Shown here one piece after another: positions 25,865 to 34,818 of a stretch of 64,000 bases of DNA. Numbering within the stretch: position 1 is the stretch's first letter; each line of letters starts with the position of its first letter. The DNA comes from an uncultured Roseateles sp. GTDB taxonomy: Bacteria > Pseudomonadota > Gammaproteobacteria > Burkholderiales > Burkholderiaceae_C. The notes below the pieces were generated by a model. The model did no database searches and had not been told where the DNA came from. It saw nothing but the letters and a program-made list of their open reading frames with translations. The stretch covers positions 248,001-312,000 of the forward strand of contig NZ_CAMFJS010000003.1 in the NCBI RefSeq assembly GCF_945956965.1. The letters are read 5' to 3'. Both the position numbers and the translations under genes were made by a program.

Positions 25865-27681
25865 TCACGCATTCCTGGCTCGACCTGCCGCTGGTCTTTC
25901 TTGCCGCTGCCGTGCTGGCCGTGCCTTTGGCGCGCTGGCTGCGCCTGGGCGCCATCTTGGGCTATCTGGTCGCCGGGGTGCTGATCGGGCCCGCCGTGCT
26001 AGGCCTGGTGAGCGCGCCGGAGACGATTCTCGAAGTGGCCGAATTCGGCGTCGTTTTGATGATGTTCTTGGTCGGGCTGGAGCTGGAGCCCAAGCGCTTG
26101 TGGGCGCTGCGCCGGCCCATCTTCGGCTGGGGCTCGCTGCAGTTGTTAGGCTGCACCGCCCTGCTGTTTGGCCTGGCCCAGCTGCTGGGCTTGCCTTGGC
26201 GATTGAGCTTGGTGGTGAGCCTGGGGCTGGCCATGTCGTCCACCGCGGTGGCCATGGCCGTCTTGGCCGAGCGCAATGTGGGCCGCACCACCGCCGGCGA
26301 AGCCATCCTCAGCGTTGCGCTGCTGCAAGACATTGCCGCCATCCCCATCCTGGCCCTGGTGCCGATTCTGGCCGCCAGCGGGACCGGCGATAGCGGCCAC
26401 GGCGGCTGGCAGGCGCTCAAGGCCCTGGCCGTGGTGCTGAGCATCATCTTCGGTGGGCGCTTGCTGCTGCGCCCCGCGCTGCGCTGGATTGCCCGCAGCC
26501 GCACGCCCGAGATCTTCACCGCCGCCGCCCTGCTGCTGGTGCTGGGCACGGCGGCGCTGATGCATGCGGTGGGCCTGTCAATGGCGCTGGGGGCTTTTCT
26601 GGCCGGTGTGCTGCTGGCCGATAGCGAATACCGCCGCGAGCTGGAAACCGATCTGGAGCCCTTCAAAGGCCTGCTGCTGGGCCTCTTTTTTATCGCCGTA
26701 GGCATGGGGCTGGACCTGCGCGTGTTGCTCACCCAGCCGGGGCTGGTGCTGGCTTTGCTGACGGCCTTGCTGCTGCTCAAATCCTTGCTGCTGGCGGGCA
26801 TGGCGGCGTGGATGAAGATTCCGCTGCTGGAGCGGCCCTTGTTCGTGATCTTGCTGGCCCAGGGCGGTGAGTTCGGCTTCGTGGTGTTTCAGCTGGCGCA
26901 GAGTTCGGGGCTGATCAATGCCTCGCAAAACTCGGCCCTGGTGGCGGCGGTGGCTTTGTCACTGGCCTGCACGCCGCTGCTCCTGCTGTTGGCTGACCGT
27001 TTACTGCTGCCCCGTTTGCTGCGCCGCGCCCGACCGGACCAGGCCGAGCAAGAACCACCCCAACCCACGCCCATCATCATCGCGGGCTTTGGGCGCTATG
27101 GGCAGATCGTCGGCCGCCTGCTTTACGCCAATGGCTTCGAAGCCACCGTGCTTGACCAGGATGCCGAGATGATCGAGCTCATGCGCGAATTCGGCTGGCG
27201 GGTGTTTTTCGGTGACGCCACTCGGCTCGACCTGCTGCGCACGGCCGGCGCGGCCGAGGCCAAGATCTTGGTACTGGCGGTGGACGATGTGGCGCAAAGC
27301 ATCGCCATTGCCGAACTGGCGCGCAGCCATTTCCCGCAACTCAAAGTCGTGGCCCGAGCCCGTAATGTGCAGCACTACTTCCGCCTGCGCGAGCTGGGGG
27401 TGACGCTGATCGAGCGCGAAACTTTCGACGCAGCCTTGATGAGCGGCCGCAGCGCCCTGGAGTTGCTGGGCCTGCAGCCACACGCCGCCCGCAAGCTGGC
27501 CTGGCGCTTCCGGCAGCACAACCTCGAGCAGTTGGAGAAGTCGGTGCCCATCGCCAAAGACCGGGCCGCCTTGATTGCCGTGGCCAAACAGGGTCGCGAA
27601 CAGCTGGAGCAGCTCTTTGCCGAGGAAAGAGCGGCGGGGCGCAGGCCCGGCTCGGATCAGCTGCCCCAGGATTGGACTTGA
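25861..27681 (+). CDS. kefC: Glutathione-regulated K+/H+ antiporter KefC type (CPA2)
   Basis: A 606-residue monovalent cation:proton antiporter-2. About 12-13 membrane segments occupy residues 1-385, including LGYLVAGVLIGPAVLGLV, and an RCK/TrkA-N domain follows (IIIAGFGRYGQIVGRLLYAN, about residues 401-420), with DAEMI and FFGDATRLDLLRTAGA, that binds nucleotide/glutathione. It protects against electrophiles by K+ efflux and cytoplasmic acidification. It is coupled to the KefF-like gene. KefC rather than KefB is chosen from the KefF partner; the two are hard to separate by sequence alone. Confidence 0.9.
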   Translation: MITHSWLDLPLVFLAAAVLAVPLARWLRLGAILGYLVAGVLIGPAVLGLVSAPETILEVAEFGVVLMMFLVGLELEPKRLWALRRPIFGWGSLQLLGCTALLFGLAQLLGLPWRLSLVVSLGLAMSSTAVAMAVLAERNVGRTTAGEAILSVALLQDIAAIPILALVPILAASGTGDSGHGGWQALKALAVVLSIIFGGRLLLRPALRWIARSRTPEIFTAAALLLVLGTAALMHAVGLSMALGAFLAGVLLADSEYRRELETDLEPFKGLLLGLFFIAVGMGLDLRVLLTQPGLVLALLTALLLLKSLLLAGMAAWMKIPLLERPLFVILLAQGGEFGFVVFQLAQSSGLINASQNSALVAAVALSLACTPLLLLLADRLLLPRLLRRARPDQAEQEPPQPTPIIIAGFGRYGQIVGRLLYANGFEATVLDQDAEMIELMREFGWRVFFGDATRLDLLRTAGAAEAKILVLAVDDVAQSIAIAELARSHFPQLKVVARARNVQHYFRLRELGVTLIERETFDAALMSGRSALELLGLQPHAARKLAWRFRQHNLEQLEKSVPIAKDRAALIAVAKQGREQLEQLFAEERAAGRRPGSDQLPQDWT

Positions 27682-27697
27682 AGCTCAGCCAGCACAT

Positions 27698-27724
27698 GGC
27701 GCCGTCAAAAGCAAAGACGGCGCC
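27698..27724 (+). terminator. Hairpin after kefC, no T tract
   Basis: GGCGCCGTC (27698-27706), loop of 9, GACGGCGCC (27716-27724): a perfect 9-bp stem 16 bp after the kefC stop. No T run follows, so it may be a weak terminator or a 3' stability structure. Confidence 0.5.
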
Positions 27725-27844
27725 GGATCATGCCCGCACGGCTGCCCGCCGCACGATGAAAAAGCAAACAAGGAAAGGCCTTGCGTTTCAGCCTGGCACC
27801 AGGTCTTTCAGGCGCACCGCGTGCCTGCGGCGACAATAGCACCC

Positions 27845-28276
27845 ATGTTTGCCCCGTCCCAACTCGAAGTCCGTCGTTTTTTCTGTGCCACCTATCGCAA
27901 GCTGCGCGCTGGCGCACCGCTGATTCCCATGGAGGTGATTGCCGCCGACTGGATCAATGAGCACCCGGAGTACCACGCCGATCTGGCCGATGAAGAGGCC
28001 GCCTTGGCAGCGGTGTACAGCGTGGAGGAAGGCCGCACCAACCCCTTCTTGCACCTGTCCATGCATCTGACGATCACCGAGCAACATGCCATCGATCAGC
28101 CACACGGCATCCGTCAGGCAGTGGATTTGCTGGCCTCGCGCCGCAACTCGCTGCACGAAGCCCACCACGCGGCCATGGACTGCTTGGGGGAAATGATTTG
28201 GGCCTCGCAACGCAGCGGCCTGCCGCCCGATGGTCACGCCTATCTGGACTGTGTCAGCCGCAAAGCAACCCGCTGA
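27845..28276 (+). CDS. DUF1841 family protein
   Basis: A 143-residue soluble protein of the DUF1841 family, widespread in beta- and gammaproteobacteria, with no known function. Conserved parts are FFCATYRKLRAGAPLIPME near the N-terminus, NPFLHLSMHLTITEQHAIDQ (about residues 65-84), and HEAHHAAMDCLGEMIWASQR. The conserved histidines could bind metal, but no recognised motif is present. The ATG at 27845 is chosen because family similarity begins there; the open frame continues ~90 codons upstream into the kefC 3' end. A terminator follows. Confidence 0.87.
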   Translation: MFAPSQLEVRRFFCATYRKLRAGAPLIPMEVIAADWINEHPEYHADLADEEAALAAVYSVEEGRTNPFLHLSMHLTITEQHAIDQPHGIRQAVDLLASRRNSLHEAHHAAMDCLGEMIWASQRSGLPPDGHAYLDCVSRKATR

Positions 28277-28367
28277 GCTGAGCCGCGCTGCGGCAATGCG
28301 GCGCTGCGTGGGCTTTTCCGCGAAAAGTGAGCGAGCTGATCCTTAGGATCAGACACAAGCAGGCAAG

Positions 28368-28397
28368 AAAAAAGGCCACGCATGCGTGGCCTTTTTG
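28368..28397. terminator. Bidirectional Rho-independent terminator between DUF1841 gene and flgN
   Basis: AAAAAGGCCAC (28369-28379), central GCATGC, GTGGCCTTTTT (28386-28396). A/T runs on both sides let it serve the converging DUF1841 and flgM-flgN transcripts. Confidence 0.92.
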
Positions 28398-28428
28398 CTG
28401 CAGCCCGCAAGGGCCAGGAAAGTCAGGT

Positions 28429-28830
28429 TCAGGCCTGAATCGACCCGCCCAGAGATTTGCGCTCGCTCTTGCCCATCGCGGAGTAAAGCCCCGTGGCCTC
28501 ACCAGGCATCAGCACATCGATGGCGCGATCCAGCGCAGCGGTCGCCCTGGCCAGCGACTCACGCTGAGCAGCGACACGACCACCCGCCTGCACCAAGCGG
28601 TTACGCAGATGCGGCGGCACGCGGCCATTACGGGCAGCTTCGCTAAAGGAGCTGATGGCCAGCGCCAGCGCTTGATGCAGCTTGGCGGCATTTTGCTCAA
28701 TGGCTTGGGTGTCGCGGCGCAGCAGGGCCTCGCCCAGCAGGTTCAGGCAGGACTCGACCTCCATCAAAGGCTGCTCTAACTGCTCGCTCAGAGCGGCGTT
28801 GTTCGTGTCAGTAGGCGGCAAAACTTGCAT
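28429..28830 (-). CDS. flgN: FlgN-like flagellar export chaperone
   Basis: A 133-residue, mostly helical protein ending in GLYSAMGKSERKSLGGSIQA, a FlgN-family-like tail. FlgN binds FlgK and FlgL and delivers them to the FlhA export gate. Assignment rests on position (immediately after flgM, beside flgA), size and the C-terminal pattern; sequence conservation in FlgN is low. The ATG at 28830 (MQVLPPTD) is preferred over one five codons upstream. A hairpin GGTCTGTGCG...CGCAGACC lies at 28921-28943 in the 120 bp gap after flgM. Confidence 0.8.
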   Translation of the reverse strand: MQVLPPTDTNNAALSEQLEQPLMEVESCLNLLGEALLRRDTQAIEQNAAKLHQALALAISSFSEAARNGRVPPHLRNRLVQAGGRVAAQRESLARATAALDRAIDVLMPGEATGLYSAMGKSERKSLGGSIQA

Positions 28831-28950
28831 GACTATCCCCGCCATCAGGCGTTGAGAAGCGTTCAGTCCGCGCCTTGGTTGAGGAGGCGCGCGGAAGTCG
28901 TCTGTCTATCCCTCGCTGTCGGTCTGTGCGTCAAGCGCAGACCGCAAGAC

Positions 28951-29280
28951 TCAGTGAGAGGACATGCGACCCATCAATTCCTGTGCATTGGCAATCAGCT
29001 TATCGGCCACCGCCTCGGCATTGACCGTGAACTTGCCGTCGGTAATGGCTTGCGAGATCCGGCCGACCTTGGCGGTGTCAAAGCTGCCGTCATCTGCCAC
29101 GCCTTGCAAAAGCTTGGTGGCCGTGCTCGACAGTTGGATGGTGGCGCTGGCCTGTGGTGCTTTGCCCGCAGGCGCGCTGCTACCAGAGGCCGGCGCACGC
29201 CCAGACTGGCCAGCCACGGAGGTCTTCTTCTCCGTGCCAAGCGCAGTCGCGGCGATATCAGGGCTGTTAGCGATCTTCAT
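28951..29280 (-). CDS. flgM: Anti-sigma-28 factor FlgM
   Basis: A 109-residue protein that holds FliA inactive until it is exported through the completed hook. The N-terminal half is Ala/Ser/Gly-rich and disordered, and the C-terminal half has the FlgM pattern (STATKLLQG, FDTAKVGRISQAITDGKFTV, VADKLIANAQELM). The ATG at 29280 has GGAG seven bases upstream. A good FliA-type promoter precedes it, so its synthesis should rise with the late genes, closing a feedback loop. The usual FlgM size is about 95-105 residues. Confidence 0.93.
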   Translation of the reverse strand: MKIANSPDIAATALGTEKKTSVAGQSGRAPASGSSAPAGKAPQASATIQLSSTATKLLQGVADDGSFDTAKVGRISQAITDGKFTVNAEAVADKLIANAQELMGRMSSH

Positions 29281-29331
29281 GATGTTCTCCATAGGTCTGG
29301 GCGAGCCCAAACCTCCACTACGTTGTCCGGG

Positions 29332-29358
29332 GTATCGACAGGGGACATGAAACCTTTA
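29332..29358 (-). promoter_or_regulatory. Sigma-28 (FliA) promoter of flgM
   Basis: On the minus strand TAAAGGTT (29358-29351), 11 bp, then GTCGATAC (29339-29332). The enterobacterial consensus is TAAAGTTT-N11-GCCGATAA, so spacing is exact with 3 mismatches in 16. It ends ~52 bp before the flgM start. Confidence 0.75.
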
Positions 29359-29404
29359 GAACTTTCGATAACAAATTTGGGCGAATAGCAACCTGCAGAG
29401 GCCT

Positions 29405-30139
29405 TCACAACAGCACCTCGACACGTCGTTCTGCAATGGCGCGACCGGTCACAACCCGGCCGTTCTCAAACTTGATCTTGACGTTCTGGCCCTCCAGACC
29501 GACACCCAGCGCCTGCCCTTCGCCAGCCACAGAATAACCCGGCCCCGAGGCCAGCACCGTCACCCTGTCACCAGCCGCAAAAACCTGCCGCTGTTTCAAC
29601 ATATTGTTGCGCACCGCCTCGCCTGCGGCCAAAGGTCGCAGCAAGGCCCGTCCCACCAGCGCCGCGCCATCGGTGAAAACGGCGCCGGGCTCGGCAGCTA
29701 TATCTATTTCGGCAGTGGCCAGCTGAGCTTGAGTCAGCACCACCCCGGAAGCCAGGGGGTCGGCCGCCACAATGGCGCGGGCATAGACCTTGATCCGCAC
29801 CGGCAAGCTGACATTCCAGCGCGAGGCCCCCTCCACGCAGCGCAGCCCGATGCGAGTGGCACCCCACATTTGCAAACCGGCGGGCAGATAGGGCTGGACC
29901 TGCGCGCAAGGCGCCAAGCGCAAGCGCGGATCCAACTTGCCCACCTCGACTTCCACCCGCGCCTGGGCGGGCAAACCGGCCGCAACGCCTTGGGTGGCGA
30001 TCTGCTGCACACGTTGCAAAACATCGCTGCCCAGGCCAGATCCCGCTTGCGCGGCCGCAGCCGACGCAATCAAGGCGAACAAGCCCCCGAGCGCCAAATG
30101 GCGAACGGTGCTTGTGGACTGAGGGCGAATTTGGAACAT
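29405..30139 (-). CDS. flgA: Flagellar P-ring assembly chaperone FlgA
   Basis: A 244-residue periplasmic chaperone that helps FlgI assemble into the P ring. A signal peptide (hydrophobic LALGGLFALIASAAAAQA, cleavage near residue 31) precedes the SAF/FlgA domain with VYARAIVAADPLASGVVLTQ and the C-terminal SVAGEGQALGVGLEGQNVKI. It diverges from flgB across ~190 bp and is followed at a distance by flgM, each with its own transcription signals likely. Confidence 0.93.
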   Translation of the reverse strand: MFQIRPQSTSTVRHLALGGLFALIASAAAAQAGSGLGSDVLQRVQQIATQGVAAGLPAQARVEVEVGKLDPRLRLAPCAQVQPYLPAGLQMWGATRIGLRCVEGASRWNVSLPVRIKVYARAIVAADPLASGVVLTQAQLATAEIDIAAEPGAVFTDGAALVGRALLRPLAAGEAVRNNMLKQRQVFAAGDRVTVLASGPGYSVAGEGQALGVGLEGQNVKIKFENGRVVTGRAIAERRVEVLL

Positions 30140-30325
30140 GGCTGAACTTTAGGCCTGAGACAGGGCCCGCCTTGGGCCGAAATGCACAGCAAAGGCGCTG
30201 CTTATCCCGCTAATGTTTTGCTGCGTCGCCAAACACAATCCGGTCACATCGTCATATGCCCTCTTTGCACACCGGACTCTCATGGCCCGGGACCAGCAAG
30301 AAGGCCGACGCGAAGGATGACCATC

Positions 30326-30739
30326 ATGTTGAATCGACTGACCGATAGCTTGAACTTCCAGACCCAGGCCCTGACCCTGCGGTCGGAACGCCAGCGCATG
30401 CTGGCCAGCAATATCGCCAATGCCGACACGCCGGGTTATCAGGCCCGCGACATGAATTTCGCCAAAGCCTTGCGGGACGCCACCGCCGGCGCGCCTGGCC
30501 CCGGCAGCCTGGCCAACACGCAGTCCGGCCATATCGCTACGGCGACCGGCACCCGCAACGATTCAGAAATGCTCTATTCCACCGCCGCCCAGACCAATCT
30601 GGACAGCAACTCGGTCGATATGGACCGCGAGCGCGCCAACTTCGCCGACAACGCCGTCAAGTACGAGGCCACGCTGCGCTTCATCAACGGCACCGTGCGT
30701 ACCACGCTCGATGCGATGAAGTCGCCAAACGCCGCCTAA
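30326..30739 (+). CDS. flgB: Flagellar proximal rod protein FlgB
   Basis: A 137-residue proximal rod subunit. It shows the rod/hook N-terminal signature SNIANADTPGYQARDMNF (about residues 32-49), and the C-terminal helix ends KYEATLRFINGTVRTTLDAM. The ATG at 30326 (MLNRLTDSL) has AGGA eight bases upstream; an ATG three codons earlier is also possible. It is first of the ten-gene flgBCDEFGHIJK(L) run. In the upstream 186 bp I found no clear sigma-28 or sigma-54 promoter, so a sigma-70/activator (for example FlhDC) promoter is likely. Confidence 0.95.
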   Translation: MLNRLTDSLNFQTQALTLRSERQRMLASNIANADTPGYQARDMNFAKALRDATAGAPGPGSLANTQSGHIATATGTRNDSEMLYSTAAQTNLDSNSVDMDRERANFADNAVKYEATLRFINGTVRTTLDAMKSPNAA

Positions 30740-30776
30740 ACAGCCAAAGCGGCCAGGCCACTAGGAGCAGCTCACC

Positions 30777-31190
30777 ATGTCCATGTTTCAAATCTTCAGT
30801 GTCTCTGGCAGCGCGGTCAGCGCGCAGAGTCAGCGCCTCAATGTGGTGGCCAGCAATCTGGCCAATGCCGACACGGTGGCCGGGCCCGACGGCCAAGCCT
30901 ACAAAGCCCGCCAGGTGGTCTTTCAAACCGCCTTGGTCGGCGCCGGCAACGATTTGGGCGCGGCGGGTGTGCGGGTCAGCAATATCAGCGAAGACCAAAC
31001 ACCCGGCCGCAAGGTGCATGACCCCAAGCATCCGCAAGCCGATGCCGAAGGCTATGTGACCTATAGCAACGTCAACACGGTCGAGGAAATGGTCAACATG
31101 ATCTCGGCCTCGCGCTCCTATCAAAACAATATTGAAGTCATGAGCACCGCCAAAAGCCTGCTGCTCAAGACCCTGCAGCTCGGCCAGTAA
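30777..31190 (+). CDS. flgC: Flagellar proximal rod protein FlgC
   Basis: A 137-residue rod subunit. The N-terminal signature is VVASNLANADTVAGPDGQAY, and the C-terminal VNTVEEMVNMISASRSYQNN followed by IEVMSTAKSLLLKTLQLGQ is typical of FlgC. Ribosome site AGGAGCAG precedes the ATG. It sits between flgB and flgD in the rod operon. Confidence 0.96.
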   Translation: MSMFQIFSVSGSAVSAQSQRLNVVASNLANADTVAGPDGQAYKARQVVFQTALVGAGNDLGAAGVRVSNISEDQTPGRKVHDPKHPQADAEGYVTYSNVNTVEEMVNMISASRSYQNNIEVMSTAKSLLLKTLQLGQ

Positions 31191-31224
31191 CGAGCGCTAG
31201 CCCGACCCAACCGGAGAGTCTTCC

Positions 31225-31887
31225 ATGGACTTCAGCACCCTCAACACCACCACCAAGGCCGCTGGCAGCAGCGCCAGCACCGTGGCCAGCGCCACCAGCC
31301 CCAAGAGTGTGCAAGACACGCAGGACCGTTTCCTCAAGCTGCTGGTCGCGCAAATGCAGAACCAGGATCCGATGAACCCGATGGACAACGCCCAGGTGAC
31401 CAGCCAGATGGCGCAGATCCAAACGGTCAGCGGCATCAGCACCCTGGACAACACGGTCAAGTCCCTCGGCAATCAGTTCAACCAGATGCAGGCGCTGCAA
31501 AGCGTGTCGCTGGTAGGCCGCTCGGTCAGCTTCGAAGGCAATCAGCTCAATATCAGCGGAGGCAAAGGCATTGGCAGCTATCAGCTGCAGTCGCCGGCCA
31601 CAGCGGTCAAGCTCGAAGTGCTCAACAGCGCCGGCGTCGTGATCGACACCCAGCAACTCGGTGCCCAAGGCACGGGCAAACAAGACATCAGCTGGGCCGC
31701 CGACAAGGTCGACCCGAACGGCAAATACACCTTCCGCATCACCGCCACCAAGGGCACGGCCACGGTGGGTAGCACGACGTATGCCGAAGACAAGGTCATG
31801 GCCGTCAACACCAGCGGCAGCAGCCTCAAGCTGGAATTGCAGAACCTGGGCCTGGTCGACTACAGCAGCGTCAAAGCGATTGACTGA
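31225..31887 (+). CDS. flgD: Flagellar hook cap/assembly protein FlgD
   Basis: A 220-residue hook scaffolding cap needed to polymerise FlgE, then displaced by FlgK. The export/N-terminal region carries DTQDRFLKLLVAQMQNQDPM, then NPMDNAQVTSQMAQIQTVSG, the FlgD hallmark. The C-terminal part has the Ig-like and Tudor-like domains (SLVGRSVSFEGNQL; DPNGKYTFRITATKG). GGAGAG lies upstream of the ATG. Confidence 0.95.
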   Translation: MDFSTLNTTTKAAGSSASTVASATSPKSVQDTQDRFLKLLVAQMQNQDPMNPMDNAQVTSQMAQIQTVSGISTLDNTVKSLGNQFNQMQALQSVSLVGRSVSFEGNQLNISGGKGIGSYQLQSPATAVKLEVLNSAGVVIDTQQLGAQGTGKQDISWAADKVDPNGKYTFRITATKGTATVGSTTYAEDKVMAVNTSGSSLKLELQNLGLVDYSSVKAID

Positions 31888-31925
31888 CTGAGTTCTCAAA
31901 AAATCCTCTCACCGGACGACACATC

Positions 31926-33236
31926 ATGAGCTTCCAACAAGGCCTTTCTGGTCTCAATGCCGCCAGCAAAAACCTGGACGTGATTGGCAACAACATCGCC
32001 AACTCCGCCACTTACGGCGCCAAGTCCTCGCGAGCCGAATTTCAAGACGTCTACGCCGGCGCGCTGAACGGCGCGGGTGCCAACTTGGTGGGTATCGGCA
32101 CCTCTCTGGCCACCGTGGCCCAGCAATTCACGCAGGGCAATATCACGACCACCGAAAGCCCCATGGATCTGGCCATCAACGGCGGCGGCTTCTTCCAACT
32201 CAGCGATGGCCTCAACCCGGTTGAGTACAGCCGCAATGGCCAGTTCAAGGTCAGCCGCGATGGCTATATCGTCAACAACAACAATCTCAAACTGCTGGGC
32301 TACCCGGCCGACGGATCCGGCATCGTCCAACCCGGCTTGGCCCAGCCACTGAAGCTGCCCACCTCGGGCATCGCGCCCAAGACAACGACAGAGATCACCA
32401 CCGAGTTCAACCTCGACTCCCGCGCCAAGGTCACCGCACCCGATGCCGGCGGCATCGACATGAAGAGCCCGAAGACCTACAACAACGCCACCTCGCTGAC
32501 GGCCTATGACGCCAAGGGCCAGGACGTGGCGGTGACCCTGTATTTCCAGAAAGGCCCCACCGACCCCACTGACGGCAGCACCACCTGGAACGTCTTCGCC
32601 ACCGCCAATGGCTCGCCATTTGAGACCGATTCGAACGGCGCCTCGATTGCCCTGGACGACAGCGGCAACCCGACCACGCCCTACACCACGATCACCTTCC
32701 CGGCCAATGGCGGCTCGCCAATCTCGCCGACGACCAAAATCAATATGGACATCCCTGCGGGCAAGAACTCGCAAGGTGCCGACACCCTGGGCATCACCGG
32801 CGTGCAATTCGACATGCTGGGCGCCACCGAAAACGGCTCCGGCTTTGCCGTCACCAACCTGACTCAGAACGGCTATGCGCCGGGTCAGTTGGCCGGCATC
32901 TTGATCGAGAACAGCGGCATCGTGATGGCGCGCTACTCCAACGGCCAATCCAAGCCCGCCGGCCAGGTGGAGCTGGCCTCCTTCCGCAACCCGCAAGGCT
33001 TGCAGCCCATGGGCGGCAACGTCTGGGCCCGCACCTTTGCCTCTGGCGAGGCCGTGGTCGGCGTGCCGGGTGACGGCAATATGGGCAAGCTGCAATCGGG
33101 CGCGCTGGAAGAAAGCAATGTCGACCTGACGGCCGAGCTGGTGAATATGGTGACCGCGCAGCGCGCCTACCAAGCCAGCGCGCAAACCGTCAAGACGCAA
33201 GACCAGGTGCTGCAGACCATCGTCAACCTGCGTTGA
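31926..33236 (+). CDS. flgE: Flagellar hook protein FlgE
   Basis: A 436-residue hook subunit. The N-terminus is MSFQQGLSGLNAASKNLDVI with GNNIANSATYGAKSSRAEFQ, the FlgE-type FlaE domain lies in the middle (about residues 165-315), and the C-terminus is ELVNMVTAQRAYQASAQTVK followed by TQDQVLQTIVNLR. Its length is near the usual 400-430. Deamidation/self-cleavage sites of spirochaete FlgE are not expected here. Confidence 0.96.
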   Translation: MSFQQGLSGLNAASKNLDVIGNNIANSATYGAKSSRAEFQDVYAGALNGAGANLVGIGTSLATVAQQFTQGNITTTESPMDLAINGGGFFQLSDGLNPVEYSRNGQFKVSRDGYIVNNNNLKLLGYPADGSGIVQPGLAQPLKLPTSGIAPKTTTEITTEFNLDSRAKVTAPDAGGIDMKSPKTYNNATSLTAYDAKGQDVAVTLYFQKGPTDPTDGSTTWNVFATANGSPFETDSNGASIALDDSGNPTTPYTTITFPANGGSPISPTTKINMDIPAGKNSQGADTLGITGVQFDMLGATENGSGFAVTNLTQNGYAPGQLAGILIENSGIVMARYSNGQSKPAGQVELASFRNPQGLQPMGGNVWARTFASGEAVVGVPGDGNMGKLQSGALEESNVDLTAELVNMVTAQRAYQASAQTVKTQDQVLQTIVNLR

Positions 33237-33262
33237 TGACTGACGCCTGAGCAGGAGCCGCC

Positions 33263-33988
33263 ATGGACCGCATGATTTATCTCTCGATGGCAGGCGCCAA
33301 AGCCTCCATGCAGCGGCAAGACACGCTGGCCAATAATTTGGCCAATGTGTCCACCAATGGCTTTCGGGCTGAGTTGCAAGCCTTCCGTGCGGTGCCGGTG
33401 CAAGGCAGCGGGGCCAGCACCCGCGCCTATGCCCTGGAAACCACCACCGGCTACAACCCGGACCCGGGCGCCGTCATGGCCACCGGGCGCAATCTCGACG
33501 TGGCGATGAAAGACAAGGCCTGGTTGGCCGTGCAAAGCCTGGACGGCACCGAGGCCTACACCCGCGCCGGCGCCCTGGATGTCAATTCAGAAGGCCTGCT
33601 GGTGATGCGCAACGGCCTGCCGGTCGTGGGCGATGGCGGCCCGATCAGCATCCCGCCTGACACCACCGTGGCCATCGGCAGTGACGGCACCATCACCGCC
33701 AAAACCGACACCGGCAAGCCCACCACCGTCGGCAAACTCAAGCTGGTCAGCTCCGAAGCGCCGCTGACGCGCGGGCCAGACGGCCTGTTCCGCGCCGCCG
33801 ATGGCGACCTGCCCGCCGACGAAACCGCCCGCGTGCAAGACGGCGCGCTGGAAGGCTCCAACGTCAGCCCGGTCGAAACCATGGTCAGCATGATTGCCGC
33901 GGCCCGCCAGTTCGAACAGCAGATGAAGCTGCTGCAAATCGCCCAGACCCAGGGCCAGCAATCCGCCAAGCTGCTCGGCACAAGTTAA
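33263..33988 (+). CDS. flgF: Flagellar distal-proximal rod protein FlgF
   Basis: A 241-residue rod protein. It starts MDRMIYLSMAGAKASMQRQD with TLANNLANVSTNGFRAELQA and ends EGSNVSPVETMVSMIAAARQ, FEQQMKLLQIAQTQGQQ, diagnostic for FlgF rather than FlgG. GGAG precedes the ATG. It is followed 12 bp later by flgG. Confidence 0.96.
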   Translation: MDRMIYLSMAGAKASMQRQDTLANNLANVSTNGFRAELQAFRAVPVQGSGASTRAYALETTTGYNPDPGAVMATGRNLDVAMKDKAWLAVQSLDGTEAYTRAGALDVNSEGLLVMRNGLPVVGDGGPISIPPDTTVAIGSDGTITAKTDTGKPTTVGKLKLVSSEAPLTRGPDGLFRAADGDLPADETARVQDGALEGSNVSPVETMVSMIAAARQFEQQMKLLQIAQTQGQQSAKLLGTS

Positions 33989-34000
33989 AGGAAACCCACC

Positions 34001-34783
34001 ATGATCCGCTCACTCTGGATTGCCAAGACCGGCATGGAGGCCCAGCAGACCCAGCTGGACACCATTTCGAACAACCTTGCCAACGTCGCCACCAACGGCT
34101 TCAAGCGCTCGCACGCGGTGTTCGAGGATTTGATCTATCAAAACCTGCGCCAAAGCGGCGCCAACACCACCGAGCAAACGCAGCTGCCCACCGGCCTGCA
34201 GCTGGGCCTGGGCGTGCGCCCTGTGGCCACCTCGCGCATCTACAGCCAGGGCAATCTGCAGCAGACCACCAACAATCTGGACCTGGCCATCAAGGGCAAT
34301 GGCTTCTTCCAGATTCAGCAGCCCGACGGCACCACGGCCTACACCCGTGACGGCTCCTTCCAGCTCGACGCCAACGGCCAGATGGTCACCAACAACGGCT
34401 ACACCTTGCTGCCCGGCGTCACCATTCCCAATAACGCGCTGAGCGTGTCGATTGGCAATGACGGCACGGTCAGCATCACCGTGCCGGGCACGCCGAACCC
34501 GCAAACGGTGGGACAGATTCAATTGGCCAATTTCGTCAATCCGGCCGGTCTGGACCCCAAGGGCCAGAACCTGTTCACCGAAACCGCCTCCTCCGGCACG
34601 CCCAGCACCGGCGCACCCAATGCCAATGGCTTGGGCGCCTTGCAGCAGGGCTATGTGGAAACATCCAACGTCAATGTGGTGGAGGAATTGGTGGCCATGA
34701 TCCAGACCCAACGCGCCTACGAGCTGAACTCCAAGGCCGTGCAAACCTCGGATCAGATGCTGCAAAAACTCGCGCAAATCTGA
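34001..34783 (+). CDS. flgG: Flagellar distal rod protein FlgG
   Basis: A 260-residue distal rod subunit, the canonical length. The N-terminus is [20 protein letters not shown] with [20 protein letters not shown]; it contains the FlgG-specific insert [20 protein letters not shown], and ends [45 protein letters not shown] precedes the ATG. Confidence 0.97.
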   Translation: MIRSLWIAKTGMEAQQTQLDTISNNLANVATNGFKRSHAVFEDLIYQNLRQSGANTTEQTQLPTGLQLGLGVRPVATSRIYSQGNLQQTTNNLDLAIKGNGFFQIQQPDGTTAYTRDGSFQLDANGQMVTNNGYTLLPGVTIPNNALSVSIGNDGTVSITVPGTPNPQTVGQIQLANFVNPAGLDPKGQNLFTETASSGTPSTGAPNANGLGALQQGYVETSNVNVVEELVAMIQTQRAYELNSKAVQTSDQMLQKLAQI

Positions 34784-34818
34784 GTCATCTGAGCAACCTG
34801 AGTAACTTGACTAAAGCC

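Noticed and set aside
30140-30325. Sigma-54 promoter between flgA and flgB
   Set aside because: No TGGC-N8-TTGC type match with correct GG and GC dinucleotide spacing was found on either strand.
31896-33200. Long minus-strand frame opposite flgE
   Set aside because: Antisense shadow of a certain gene, no motif, no ribosome site.
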